Positions 1 to 11,570 of a stretch of DNA of 64,000 nt are shown here, piece after piece. The DNA comes from Eleusine coracana subsp. coracana (taxonomy: Eukaryota; Streptophyta; Magnoliopsida; Poales; Poaceae). The DNA is taken from assembly GCA_032690845.1 (NCBI GenBank), contig CM064434.1, positions 31,588,413 through 31,652,412 on the forward strand. The letters run 5' to 3'. The position numbers were made by a program, and so were the translations under genes. The notes under the pieces were generated by a model. It saw only the letters and a list, made by a program, of their open reading frames with translations. It was not told the origin of the DNA and searched no databases. Each line of letters opens with the position of its first letter. The stretch's first letter is position 1.

Positions 1-565
1 GTTTTTTGGCCATCTCACAACTCTGTATATCACAATCAAAAGAATTCCAAAGATCAGAGTGGAGGGAGATTATTCCGTTCAGGCCTGCCATCTTGAGGGT
101 GAGATATGGATAATGCGGGATAGCCATGAATTTAGCCATAGTCGGTTGACCGATGATAGCATGATATGCTGAGTCAAAATCCGCCACCTGGAAGAGAATG
201 CGCTCGGTCCTGAAGTTCACACGGGTCCCGAAGGTGATCAGCAGACTGATCTGTCCAATAGGAATTGAAGTCTTGCCATGTACCATCCCGTGGAAAGGTG
301 AAGAACTCTGCTGAAGATCATTGATTGACAGACCAAGCTCTTTGAGAGTCTTGGTGAAGATTAAGTCCAAACTACTTCCTCCATCAATGAGTACTTTGTT
401 GAACTTTACCTCCTTTGTTGTAGCAGGAAGCACCAGCGGGTATCGACTCGGCTTCGGGATGTGCTTGGGATGATCCGACCGATCAAAGGTGATTGGCATC
501 TCAGACCACCTCATGAATTGAGGCGCAGCCGGTTCCACCGAGTTGATATCCCAAAGTTCCAGCTT
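1..565 (-). pseudogene. aspartic protease region of gypsy element Z, cut by window edge
   Basis: Reading the minus strand directly after the TAG at 566-568, the same frame stays open for 188 codons to base 1. It contains the retropepsin active-site motif V-L-I-D-G-G-S-S-L-D at about 366-395. A later hydrophobic G-Q-P-T-M-A-K-F segment fits the second half of a plant gypsy protease. The fragment is fused in frame to gag apart from the single stop. It continues past the window start, where RT is expected. The family assignment rests on the active site and on position after gag. Confidence 0.75.
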
Positions 566-2549
566 CTACTTGCGCTTGGACACATAGGTATCCAGGCCAC
601 CAAAGATGAAGTTGACTTCCTGTCGGGGCTCTTGGAACTCTTCTGAGTCGTCCTTGTCACCATCGTCATTGGTCTTGTCTTTGCTATTGCACCTTGAGGG
701 ATCTTTAGCCACCTTGAGCGCAGCTATTGCAAAACCCTTCAGTCGATAGCAATCCTTTGCTTTGTGGTTTCCCTTTGGGTGCCAAAGGCATGGGCCACTC
801 AGCAGCTCGTCTGTGGACGGTTGGCTTGTTCGAGGGTTTTTCTGAAGTCGGTCCATCGTGTGAACCATGTTGTCAGGCTTCCTCTTCTTGTCCTTCTTGG
901 AGGACTTGGGCTTGTCCAACCGCTTCTCTATGCCTTTTCCCCGAATGTCATCCAATGCCGACTCACCAGACGTGAACTTGTCAGCGATCTCGAAGCACTC
1001 TTGAGTGGTCAGCTTGAGGTCATGATTCCTCCGACCTATCTCATGAACCAAATCATCGCTACAGATCCCTCCTTGGAAGGCGGCAATGATTTGTTGGTCC
1101 GGGACGTTAGGGATCTCAGTGTTCTTAGCGCAAAATCTCTTGATGTAGTCACGAAGAGGTTCGTCGGTCTTCTGGTTGATCCGAGTGAGGTCGAAGTGGT
1201 TGCCCGGTCGATTGCAGGTAGCTTGGAAACTTTCTATGAGCTTCCTATTGAGGTCTCCCCAAGATGTGATTGACTCCTCTGGAAGAGACGTGAGCCATAT
1301 ACGAACAGCTGGATCCAGGCAGACCGGGAGGTAATTAGCCATTACATAGGAATTACCTCCAGCCGACCGAATCGCCATGCTGTAAAGCTGCAGCCACTCT
1401 CGGGGATTGGTCTGACCATCGTATTTTTTGATGGGGACGAGCTTGAATCCTTTTGGCCATCGATCTATATGAAGCCTAGGGATGTAAGCTTTGATGCCAT
1501 CGATCTCATCGTCGGTCGGCATCATCGATCGCCTATGCCAGTTTGGAGAAGGAGTTGCACGGCGGCCGTGTCGTGGACCAATATCATAATCATGACGACG
1601 AGTTGTCATCGTTATCGCACCGATCCCAATCATCACATCGATGACGGTCGTCGCGGTTATGCCTTGGAGGAGGATCTTGACGGTCCTCTCGTCGGTTGTC
1701 CCGTCGGTCGTCCGTTCTCCAATCATGGTGTTCTTCCTCATAGCATCGGCTATCCTGAGCACGTTCTTCATAGTGAGAGTTGATGGTATCTCATCCATCA
1801 CGGAGGTTGAGAGAATTTCTCAGATCTTCACGCCTATGCCGACCTCGCAACGATACGTGACTAGAGCTTGTGACCGACTGAGATTTTGCAGCCTCTTGAG
1901 CCGCAACGGCCTTAAGCATAGCCACCACGTTCTGCATCACAGGGGTCTGATAATTCGCGTCGACCATTAGAGTGTCGAGCAAGGTTTGGGCCTCTATGAT
2001 GTTATTCTGAGGAGTGTGGTAGACCTTGACGCCATCCACTTCGAGTTCTGGACCAAGATCCAGTCGGCATGCGTTGCGTGAACCGCGCGACCCTCTTAGT
2101 CGACGGTGGTGTCCGACCAATAAGTCATCAGCTGGAGGGTCCTCCTCCTGTTGACATCCTTCGGCTAGTTGATTCGGGTGGCCATCAACGGGGTTACCTT
2201 CATGTTCACCGTCTTGGTCACCATCTTGGTCTCCATCCGCGGGATCTGCTATATCCACCATGTTGACAGTATGGAGATATGGGTAAGCGGATCCGACCAA
2301 GTCCTCATCAGAAGACCGATCCGATTTTGAATCATTCCCAAAGGAAGGATCTTCGTCCTTATATCTGAGTGGAACCAATGCGGGGATCATGCCAGACGAA
2401 CTCGGTGATCGCACCATGGAAACGGCTGCAGTCGAGTCAGATCTGTGGTTCTCCCGACCTAGGGCTCCGTTGTCGCCAACTGTGAAGTCGAGTGATCCAA
2501 AGGAGATCTTGAAGTCCGGTGAGTAGTGGATGATGGGAATTTCGGCCAT
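566..2549 (-). pseudogene. gag of gypsy element Z, frameshifted
   Basis: This encodes the capsid-type gag of element Z. The likely start is the ATG at 2549 (MAEIPIIHYSPDF), just after the leader. The first part (2549-1791) is acidic and low in complexity. The second (1801-566) holds the retrotransposon gag fold, with W-P-K-G-F-K, then Y-D-G-Q-T-N-P-R-E-W and W-G-D-L-N-R-K-L as landmarks. A C-x2-H/W-H-x-K-G-N-H knuckle-like segment (CLWHPKGNHKAKDC) follows. The two parts are in different frames, meeting near 1795, so one indel has broken the gene. The second part ends at a TAG (566-568), after which the same frame stays open into the protease. Confidence 0.8.
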
Positions 2550-2601
2550 CGTAGTCGACGGAGAATCCCGGCGAGCCTTGTCCCCTTCCTGGTGTGCCAA
2601 C

Positions 2602-2876
2602 TGTGGAAGCTTGAGATCGACAGTAAAATGTATAGGGCTATCTTGAGACTAAGAACTACGATGGTAACACAAGACGCCGGGTTGTACAGGTTCGGGCCCT
2701 CTCGATGAGAGTAAAAACCCTACGTCCTGTGTTCTGTGTATTATATTGATGTTTGCGGAAAAACTTGTCCCCCGATGAGGGATACCCTGCCACCTTATAT
2801 ATCTGGTCAGTAGGGGGGTACATGAAGAGTCCTAGTTGTAACTCACAAGGATTTACATAGAAAGTCTATCTCTACA
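2602..2876 (-). repeat. 5' LTR of gypsy element Z (approximate)
   Basis: On the minus strand this stretch starts TGTAGAGATAG and ends CTTCCACA, so it has TG...CA ends. A TATA-like ATATATAAGG on the minus strand lies at about 2793-2802. A TTGGCACACCAGG-type leader motif, typical just after the LTR of this gypsy type, follows directly at about 2589-2601. Only one LTR copy is in the window, so the limits rest on these signals alone. Confidence 0.5.
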
Positions 2877-4222
2877 TGTCGTGTGCTCCAAGTCGAGTCA
2901 GTCGGCTTCCTTGTTGATGAAGTACCCGGTCGGCTACCGACTTAGTCTTGTATGAGGATATGAGTAAGGCAAGTATCCCACAGAAGCCATCCATCACCAT
3001 CTTCCTCTCTTCCTTGAGCTTGTGATATCCCTCCAACACAAATGGCTCAAGAGAAGAAACCTCAACCGAGGTTGTTATTTCATCACACATAGTAGAAGCA
3101 TCACTCTTAGATGAACTAGAGGAGGGAGAGGCAAGGTTCTCAACATTGATGGCCTCGTAAGTAATCTCAAGGGCCTTGTACTTCTCATGAAGCTCTACAT
3201 GATCACCCTTGAGTTTGTCATAACTCTTGTTTAGGGCCTCATGAGATGTGACAAGATCCTTGAGCTCACTCTCAAGGTCAACAACATGGTCCTTAGCCAA
3301 CTTACACTCTTTTCTTACCAAATCCAATATTTTGGATTTCTTGACGACGATGTCATGGGCTTGGTCAAGCATACTCCACAACTCGGCACACGTGTGCTCC
3401 TCATCATCGCTATCATTGCTGCTCTCATCCTCACTCTCCCCAAGTTGGCTCGTGGCCATGAGGCACGTGGGAGGTGGAGGAAGAGCTCATGGAGGTGTGG
3501 TCTTGATCATGGCTAGACCGGCCACTTCTTCATCACTTGAGCAAGAGGACTCATCACTTGAGTTATCATTTGTCCACTCTCCAACAAGGGACTTGCGAGA
3601 GAAATTCTTCTTGTAGTCTTGAGCTTTGCCTTTTCCTTTGCTCCTGTCCTTGTTGAAGTACCTCTTCTTCTTTTGCTTGGCCTTGGGGTTTTCTTCTTCT
3701 TCTTCACTTGAATCTTGTGACTTGAACGCTTCTTTCTTGGGATTTGGGCACTCCTGGATAAAGTGATTCTTTGAGCCACAATTGAAGTACTTGTCCCTTG
3801 ACTTGGAAGCAAACTTGTTCTTGAAGTTCTTCATCTTCCTTATAAGAAGATCCAAGTCCTCGGTCAAGTCACCTTCATCATCATCTTCTTCATCGTCATC
3901 CTCAATGATCACCTTCTTCTTGTTTTTCTTGCTCTTGCTAGATTCTTGCATGTCAGCCAGTAGAGCAAGGTTGGATGGTTGAGGATCATCCATCCCCAAC
4001 TGGTAGCTCTCGAACGCAGTGATCTTGCCAAGTACATTCTTCATGGTCTTGGTCTTGAGGTCACCTTGCAAGATGAAGGTAATGATGGACTCATACTTGG
4101 GGTCCTTGAATAGCCTCAACAATCTTCTTATCACCTCAATAGGCTTCATCTTGAAGTCATCCCCAAGAGCATTGATCTCCTCCACTAGTACATGAAAACG
4201 AGAATAAATAGTGTTAGCTCTC
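2877..4222 (-). pseudogene. copia Y gag, distal part with zinc knuckle
   Basis: This is the downstream part of the gag of copia Y. From 4185 leftward it has a capsid helix region (LKTKTMKNVLGKITAFE), a strongly acidic stretch (EDDDEEDDDEGD), and a CCHC knuckle whose first part is degraded (FNCGSKNHFIQECP). A Lys/Ser-rich segment follows, then an in-frame stop at 3487-3489. The same frame reopens (MATSQLGESEDE) into a coiled-coil-like region (ELKDLVTSHEALNKSYDKLK) ending at a stop about 2872-2874, just inside the Z LTR. The upstream half of the protein is encoded 17.6 kb away at 21808-22204. Confidence 0.8.
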
Positions 4223-4750
4223 TGTTGGCACTTCCCAAGTGCCCCTTTTATATGTGAATATCACCCCAATTAGAGTATAATTGATACTAATTTAGGCCAT
4301 TTACCTAAGATATTACCTATATATTTGTATAGGTACAAGACTTTATCTCGAAGGAAAAGTCCCATATGGCAGCTGTGGAAAACAGAGGAACCGACTCGGA
4401 GAAGAAACCAGAGAGAACACGGCTTGCGCCGATCGGCGTAATCCTGCGCCGATCAACACAACCGATTTATTTGCTAGAAACCGAGTTCTTTACGAGTAGA
4501 ACCCCTATATATACTTGTAATCCCTAGCTGCGATGAAAACACCGAGGAGGAGGCAACAGAGGGACAACAGATTCGGGAGTTAGAGCCACCGGGCCTTGCC
4601 CCGTTAGAATAGATCTCTAGTTGAGTTTCAAGAACCATTGGTGTAAGAGTTGATCCATCAAGGTAGGCCATCTCGATGGTGATGAATCTTACTCTATGTA
4701 TCTCAAGGATGATAGAATATGTTGAAGATGGTTTTGGTGATTTGTCTACC
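4223..4750 (+). repeat. LTR A of element X, first part
   Basis: Matches LTR B (20221 onward) and LTR C (45095 onward). Around 4333 it lacks roughly 270 bases present in both other copies: it jumps from the TTTGTATA block to GGTACAAGACTTTATCTCG. It breaks at 4750 where the CRM element begins; the last five bases (CTACC) are the left target duplication. Confidence 0.88.
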
Positions 4751-5671
4751 TGATGTGGACAAGGGTTCCCGATCTTCCGAAAGGTTCTGGATACGTTGAT
4801 TTGGTCGGAGGCGACACACAAATTGATCCGGCTTCAGAATAGCACGTTCTAAATCCCGCAATCGTAGCACGACGTCTCCTCTAGTTATCAACCATCCTAA
4901 AATGATTGACCTTGCCGAGAAGGCTAATCCCTGCCTGTGAATCAAAAACACAAGCAAGAACAAAGAAGAATGCAACATAATTGCAGATGTATTATGAATC
5001 TCATGAAGTTGTGGTCTCACAAACCATGATGACGGTGAAACTGTTATGAACAGAATAATCTAAGCAAAACCCGAACCCTAATGGTGCAGTGGCAGCTGTA
5101 TATGAAGACCTTAGGGTCGTGCAAGACCCTCTGGACGCGCCCCTAATTAGGCTCAACTAGATACAAAGCCCAAAGGCCAAAAACAGGCGACGTAGCACCG
5201 AAACAGATTCTGGACCCTCTCTTGTTTCGACAATTCCTGATGACTCCGGATGAATTTTGATATGAGACTGGCGGCATTGGAAACGTCTTCTTCTTATCTT
5301 TCCGTGCATATGTGAACATCCAAATCCAAGTCGGTATGCGTCCTGGGCATCCGTTTTAGTGCAGACTGGTGCTGAGCCTCGAAACAGACTCGAAGTCGGT
5401 TTTGGTTGGGCCTCCACCTTGGCTTCCACGTCCTTGCTGGTCCTTCATGTCTCCAAGTCCTTCTCCCCTCATCTCCTGGTCCTCTCCATGGTTTCTAATT
5501 ACAATATAATCATTAGGTAGCAAACCATTCTCAAAAGTGACATATAATAAAGAACGTAGGAACAAGCTCACCTCTAAATTTAATCGTTGTGCACGAGCTC
5601 TAGTCATTGGACCTTGCAAGTCCAGAATTGGAGGAGTGTTGCATGTATTCTTAGGAGTGATGTCCTCATCA
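4751..5671 (-). repeat. 3' LTR of CRM element
   Basis: On the minus strand it runs TGATGAGGACATC...GTCCACATCA. It pairs with 11571-12492, differing by scattered substitutions and a few indels. It contains the last part of the pol frame (5356-5671). Confidence 0.9.
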
Positions 5672-8600
5672 TCCTCCCCTTCTTGAAGTGGAGTCATCCT
5701 TGACTCAAGCTCATTCTCTTCTCCCAAGTATGGTTTCAAATCTGAAATGTTAAAAGTAGGACTAACCCCGAACTCGGGAGGCAACTCAAGTTTGTATGCA
5801 TTATCATTAATCTTCTCAATTATTTTGAAAGGACCATCAGCTCTAGGCATTAATTTAGACTTTCTCAAATCTGGAAATCTATCCTTTCTCAAGTGTAACC
5901 ATACTAAATCTCCTACATCAAGTTTTACTTCTTTTCTACCTTTACTACCAGCAATTTTATACTTTTTATTCATCTTTTCAATGCTAAGTCTAGTGGTCTC
6001 ATGCATTTTTAAAATAAATTCAGCACGCTCCTTAGCATCAACATGAACTCTCTCATGAATAGGTAGAGGAAGTGTATCAAGTGGAGTACGGGGATCAAAA
6101 CAATACACTACCTTGAAAGGACTTACCTTGATAGTAGAATGTGTTGCCCGATTATATGCAAACTCAATATGAGGCAAACATTCTTCCCATTGCTTCAAAT
6201 TTTTCTTCAAAATAGCTCTCAACATAGTACCCAAAGTGCGGTTCACCACCTTAGTTTGTCCATCAGTTTGTGGGTGACAAGTTGTAGAAAACAACAACTT
6301 TGTACCCAACTTATTCCAAAGCATGCGCCAAAAGTGACTCAAAAATTTTGCATCACGATCTGAAACAATAGTAGAAGGCATACCATGCAAACGTACATTT
6401 TCTTTGAAAAAGAGATCAGCAATATAACTAGCATCATCAGTCTTATGACAAGGTATAAAGTGTGCCATCTTAGAAAATCTATCCACAACAACAAAAATAC
6501 TATCACTCCCCCTCTTAGTCCTAGGCAGTCCTAAAACAAAGTCCATAGAAATATCCGCCCATGGAATAGAAGGAACAGGAAGTGGCATGTATAAACCATG
6601 TGGATTCAAGCGAGACTTAACTTTTTGACATGTAATGCAGCAAGCAACAAAGCGCTCAACATCTTTCCTCATCCTTGGCCAAAAGAAGTGTGTGGCCAAA
6701 ATATCCTCCGTCTTCTTGGCACCAAAATGACCCATCAATCCACCTCCATGTGCCTCATGTAACAACAAAAGACGAATGGAACCAACTGGAATGCATAGGC
6801 GGTTAGCTCTAAACAATAATCCATCAGTCAACACAAATTTATTCCATGCATGACCCTCTTTACAATGCAGCAATACATCCTTAAAATCAACATCAGCAGC
6901 ATATTGTTCTTTAATTGCCTCAAGTCCAAAAATTGTACAATCAAGTTGAGACAATAAAGTATAGCACCTAGATAAAGCATCAGTGATCACATTATCCTTC
7001 CCTTTCTTATGTTTAATAATGTAAGGAAAAGACTCAATAAACTCAATCCATTTAGCATGTCTACGGTTCAAATTACATTGAGAACAAATATACTTAAGTG
7101 ATTCAGGATCAGAATGAATAACAAATTCTTTGGGCAAAAAATAATGACGCCACGTCTCTAAACAACGTACAAGTGCATACAATTCCTTATCATACATGGA
7201 GTAATTCAAAATAGGCCCAGTAATTTTCTCACTAAAGTATGCAACAGGTTTACTATCTTGCATCAAAACACGACCAATGCCTATACCACTAGCATCACAT
7301 TCAAGCTCAAAAATCTTATCAAAATTAGGTAATTGCAGCAATGGTGCATGTATAAGTTTATCCTTCAAAGCATCAAAAGACTCATGATGCACCTTACCCC
7401 AATGGAAATCAACGCCCTTCTTTGTCAACTCATGCAATGGTGCAGCAATGGTGCTGAAATCTTTGACAAAGCGGCGGTAGAAACCTGCAAGACCAAGAAA
7501 ACTCCTCACCTGTGTGATAGTTTTTGGTACAGGCCAGCTCTTTATGGCTTCAATCTTCGCCTCATCCACCTCAATTCCCTGTGGAGTCACAACATAGCCA
7601 AGAAAAGAAACTCGATCCATGCAAAAGGTGCACTTCTCAAGGTTACCAAATAAACGTGCATCTCATAAAGCATCAAAAACAGCACGTAAATGATTCATAT
7701 GTTCATCTATGGATTTGCTATAAATCAAGATATCATCAAAGTAAACTACCACAAATTTGCCAATGAAAGCTCTTAAAACCTCATTCATCAAGCGCATGAA
7801 AGTACTAGGTGCATTAGTTAAACCAAAAGGCATTACTAACCACTCATATAATCTAAATTTGGTTTTGAATGTTGTTTTCCATTCATCACCAAATTTCATT
7901 CTAATTTGATGGTAGCCACTACGCAAATCAATTTTAGTGAAAATTATAGCACCACATAACTCATCAAGCATGTCGTCTAGCCTACGAATAGGACGACGAT
8001 ACCTAATAGTAATATTATTAATGGCTCTACAATCTACACACATACGCCAAGTACCATCTTTCTTAGGAACCAAAAGTACAGGAACAGCACAAGGACTAAG
8101 TAATTGACAAACATACCCACAATCCAAAAGGTCTTGAACTTGTCGTTATATCTCCTTAGTCTCCTCGAGGTTGGTCCTATAAGCAGCACGGTTTGACAAA
8201 GTAGCACCCGGAATCAAATCAATTTGATGCTCAATCCCTCTCAAAGGTGGCAATCCCGGGGGTATCTCAGCTGGAAAAACATCCTCATACTCTTGCAAAA
8301 GGTTAGTGACAGCAGGAGACAAAGCACTAGAAGCAATATCATCAAGCGAAAACAAAGCTTCCTTGCATATCAAAGCATAGCAAATATCATCACTATCAGA
8401 AATTTCAGCAAGCTCAGATTTTGTTGCAAGACATGAACGACCTTGTAATTTAATTCCAGCGCCCTTAGAACTTGAAGAATCATTAACATTACTAGGTGTA
8501 GAATTAGAATTAACAGGTTGTTGAATTTCAGGACCTTTATTTTTCAAACTAGCAGCTCTTTCTAAATCAGCTGGTACAATTTCAGCAAGGGTCATTGGTA

Positions 8601-9027
8601 ACAAAGTAATTTTAGTTCCTTTATGCATAAAAGTGTACTTATTACTTCTATCATGGTGTACAACATCATTATCAAATTCCCAAGGTCTACCCAATAAAAG
8701 TGAACATGCTTGCATGGGTACGACATCACAATCAACAGAATCCACATAAGAACCAATGGAAAAAGGAACTCTACAAGTTTGTATTACCTTAGCTTTGCCA
8801 GAGTCGTTTAACCACTTAATATAGTACGGATGTGGATGTGGACGTGTGGCCAAAGCAAGCTTGTTGACCACATCAGAACTCACCAAGTTATTGCAGCTCC
8901 CTCCATCAATGATGACACGTGCTCGGTGGTTCTTGATGACGAAGAAAATCTGGAACAAGTTGTGGCGCTGCATCGTCTCAGGCTGATGAACTTGTGTGCT
9001 AAGGACACATTGAACAATAATGTTCAT
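5356..9027 (-). pseudogene. pol of CRM element: PR-RT-RH-INT-CR tail, inactivated
   Basis: The protease shows V-I-I-D-G-G-S-C-N-N-L near 8910. A TAA/TAG separates it from RT, which starts near 8145 and shows VLLVPKKDGTWRMCVDCRAI, FGLTNAP and the catalytic Y-F-D-D (near 7737). Another stop at about 7662 precedes the long frame 7620-5356. That frame has RNase H (LECDASGIGIG, VTDALSR-like ITDALSR) and an integrase zinc finger (HEAHGGGLMGH...CCITC). The integrase core has MDFVLGLP and VSDRDAKF, but T-D-G-Q-T-K-V-V-N-R, where the usual third catalytic Glu is Lys. The C-terminal region DLVWLHLRKDRFPDLRKSKL and the CR-type tail GPMTRARAQRLNLEV are CRM hallmarks. The tail reads about 315 bases into the 3' LTR. 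Confidence 0.87.
5672..5688 (-). other. polypurine tract of CRM element
   Basis: Minus strand CTTCAAGAAGGGGAGGA directly precedes the 3' LTR start TGATGAGG. It lies inside the pol reading frame. Confidence 0.75.
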
Positions 9028-10361
9028 GTATCCCGTGGTATCTCCGCCTCCAAGGACGAGGTCACTGCTGGTGGCAGGGACGTCCTCCTACTCATCCTCC
9101 ACATCAGAGGTGCTCATGTAACCGCCATCATCTGTCACCACATATGCCCGCCTACTTGGACAATCTTTTTATACATGACCAAGTCCATGGCAGCGGTGGC
9201 ACTGAATCCCTGTAGTGCGCCCCGTCGAAGTAACAGAGGAGGCACTACTAGCTGGTACCTGCACAGAAGTTTTACCTGAGCGCGTAGAAGGTGCAGGGGC
9301 TGATCTTGGGCTGCAGAAACAACACTGGTTCCCTTGGTAGCTGCTGGTGGGGGCGGCCGGAAAGATGGCCTGGGCAGCCCCGAAGTCCCCGTCGAGCGTG
9401 GGGGGTAGGAGTTCCTTCACTTGCTGTACTCCTCAAAAGCCTAGAAAAGTCTCTGTGATTCTTTCTCTGCAAGCATAGCATACTGGAAACACTGGGTGAG
9501 GGTATAATATTCTTTATAATCAAGGATATCCTAAATTTCTTTTCTTAAACCAGAATAAAAGCGACAAATCTGATCCTCTACTTTTTCAACTACAGCACAA
9601 CGAATCAAACCCTTTTGAAGCTCACTAAAGTACTCCTGAACAGTTTTATCTCCTTGTCCTAAACGCTACAGTTTATTACGAATCTCTCTATAAAAAGAAG
9701 GAGGAACAAAACGATCATGCATTGCGACCTTAAGTTATTCCCAAGTAGTAGGCAAACCAGTTTTAGCAACTAGACCACTCCACCAAACAATAGCAAAGTC
9801 CTTAAACTCACTAGTGGCTTATCTAACTCTATATTGTTCAGGAACAAGGTGGGCATTAAATTTTTGTTCTACAGTCATCTCTCAATCAAGATAAACATCA
9901 CCATCATACTGACCCAAAAACGAAGGAATTGAAAACTTAATTTAGTTACCGTGTGGACAACGATTGTAGTTATGGAAACCACCCATACCTTGAGTATTAT
10001 GTTGCAAACGACATCGTAATAGTGCAGTCCTTGTAGCTGACCTATCCACGGTGACATCCGCATTATACACCGTGTCTTCATCATGGACGTCTTCAACATC
10101 GTTGTTATTGGTGTTCGTATTGTTGGTATTGGGAGCGGTCTCCAATGCGACAACCTGATCGGTTAACTTAGAGACCCGCTTCTCCAACCGTTTGATGCTT
10201 TCTCCAATGTGAAGCTTGCTGACCGCATCAGTAACGGCTCTGGTGATCGTCTCTGCTAAATCACTCTGAGCGGCCTGCACAGCCTTCTGGAGCTGCTCTT
10301 GGCTCACGCACTCAGCAAATTATGAGGGTGAAGTCATCTCTCCGTCATCACTTCCTGCCAT
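9028..10361 (-). pseudogene. gag of CRM element, several stops
   Basis: The start is the ATG at 10361 (MAGSDDGEMTSPS), followed within the same frame by a TAA (10320-10322). It then reads CVSQEQLQKAVQAAQSDLAE, a helical N-terminus typical of CRM gag. Further stops or frame changes occur around 9940 and 9540. The knuckle near 9170-9210 reads C-H-R-C-H-G-L-G-H-V, then a stop, then K-D-C-P. This destroys the CCHC motif as a continuous protein. Gag would bind element RNA in virus-like particles. Confidence 0.8.
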
Positions 10362-11555
10362 CACAAACACCAAAACAGGAAACAAACAGTGAAGGTTATA
10401 CCTACAAAACAGCTAAGCAGTGGTGCCTCTCAACACAGCAAAAGGAAACTCCTTACAAAGCTCTTACAAAGTTCTGAAAAGCAAAACAAAGGATACCAGG
10501 GAGGTGTGTTCCATGATTGCAAGGGTCACCAAAGAACCTATGTGCTGTCCTGAAGAAATATGTAGAGCTAGGAAGGCCAAATATATATATGTGAGTGGCA
10601 CACAAATCAAAAACAGATAGTAAAGCTGAATAAGTGCCCAAGTAACTTGTCCCTAGTTGCTGGTCTAAATATGTCCTAGAACAATAGTGATAGCAAAGTA
10701 GAAACAAGGAGACAAAGACACACTCGCAATAACAGGGGGCTAAGTGCAAAATAGCCAAATCTAGAAATTTCAGGAGGCTAGATGTAGCACTAGTAGAAAT
10801 CCCAAATTTCTTTTTTTTTGATTTTATTTTTTTGATATTTTTCTCCAACTCACTAACAATGGGGGAGAATTCACAGAAATTTCAGCTCAAATAGAGGTAG
10901 GATGTGGCCTACAGAAAATCTTGAAGTTGCAGAAAACGTCGGGTTTAAACTTGAATCAATTTTTTCTTTATCTTCCCAATTTGTTTTGAATTTTTCGACG
11001 AGGGCACACAGGGCTAGGTGTCAAAAATCTCCTTTAAAAATTTCAGCCAAAATGGACAACCGAGCAAAAAGTTATGCCCGTTTTACCGAAGGGGGGTCAG
11101 AGTCGGTTTTCCAGAAACCCGAGTCAGGTTTGGGGTCGGGTTTGGAATCGGGTAGGATTTTTTTTTTGCGGCGTGGAGGCAGCGGAAAGTGGAATTTGTG
11201 GGTATTGGTCCGGGGTGTTGACGGTGTGTTTAGGGTGGGATTAGGGTGGGACTAGGCTAGGTGTGTCGATCAATCAACCCGAGCACAAAAAACCAACAAA
11301 GCAGAGGATGGTGAAGGGGATGGCGGCTAGGGTTGCAAGGAAAACACTACTGACGACAAAAACACAAACTAAACCAGCGACTAAACAAGAACTAGGGCAC
11401 AAACTCAACACTATGGACTCTGAAATTGAAATATGCAAAGGCTAAACACGTGGTTATGGGCGGAAGGAAAATTTTTTTGGGCTTTTCTGTGGACGATAGG
11501 ATGAACACAAAACAAAATTAACTAAGGGTAGTGCGAACCTAACGGTGCATCTGAA
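10362..11555 (-). other. 5' leader of CRM element
   Basis: About 1.2 kb between primer site and gag ATG without a credible ORF. It is A-rich on the plus strand near 10600-10860. Confidence 0.6.
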
Positions 11556-11568
11556 GCTCTGATTACCA
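11556..11568 (-). other. primer-binding site of CRM element
   Basis: Minus strand TGGTAATCAGAGC, two bases from the LTR. It is one insertion away from the standard TGGTATCAGAGC complementary to initiator tRNA-Met. Confidence 0.75.
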
Positions 11569-11570
11569 CT

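Larger units (their letters stand above)
1..2876 (-). mobile_element. Ty3/gypsy retrotransposon Z (Tat/Retrosat-like), partial
   Basis: Reading leftward from 2876 on the minus strand there is a short LTR, a gag region and then an aspartic protease that runs off the window start. RT, RNase H and integrase should lie to the left of base 1. The 5' LTR abuts a copia gag at 2876/2877, so Z appears to have inserted into that gag. The other boundary is outside the window, so no TSD can be checked. The gag style and the D-G-G-S-S protease active site resemble grass Tat/Retrosat elements; the lineage is inference. Confidence 0.8.

Noticed and set aside
10453..10848. 131-codon minus-strand ORF in the CRM leader
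   Set aside because: Low-complexity, Cys/Leu/Tyr-rich frame in the noncoding leader; not part of known CRM proteins.
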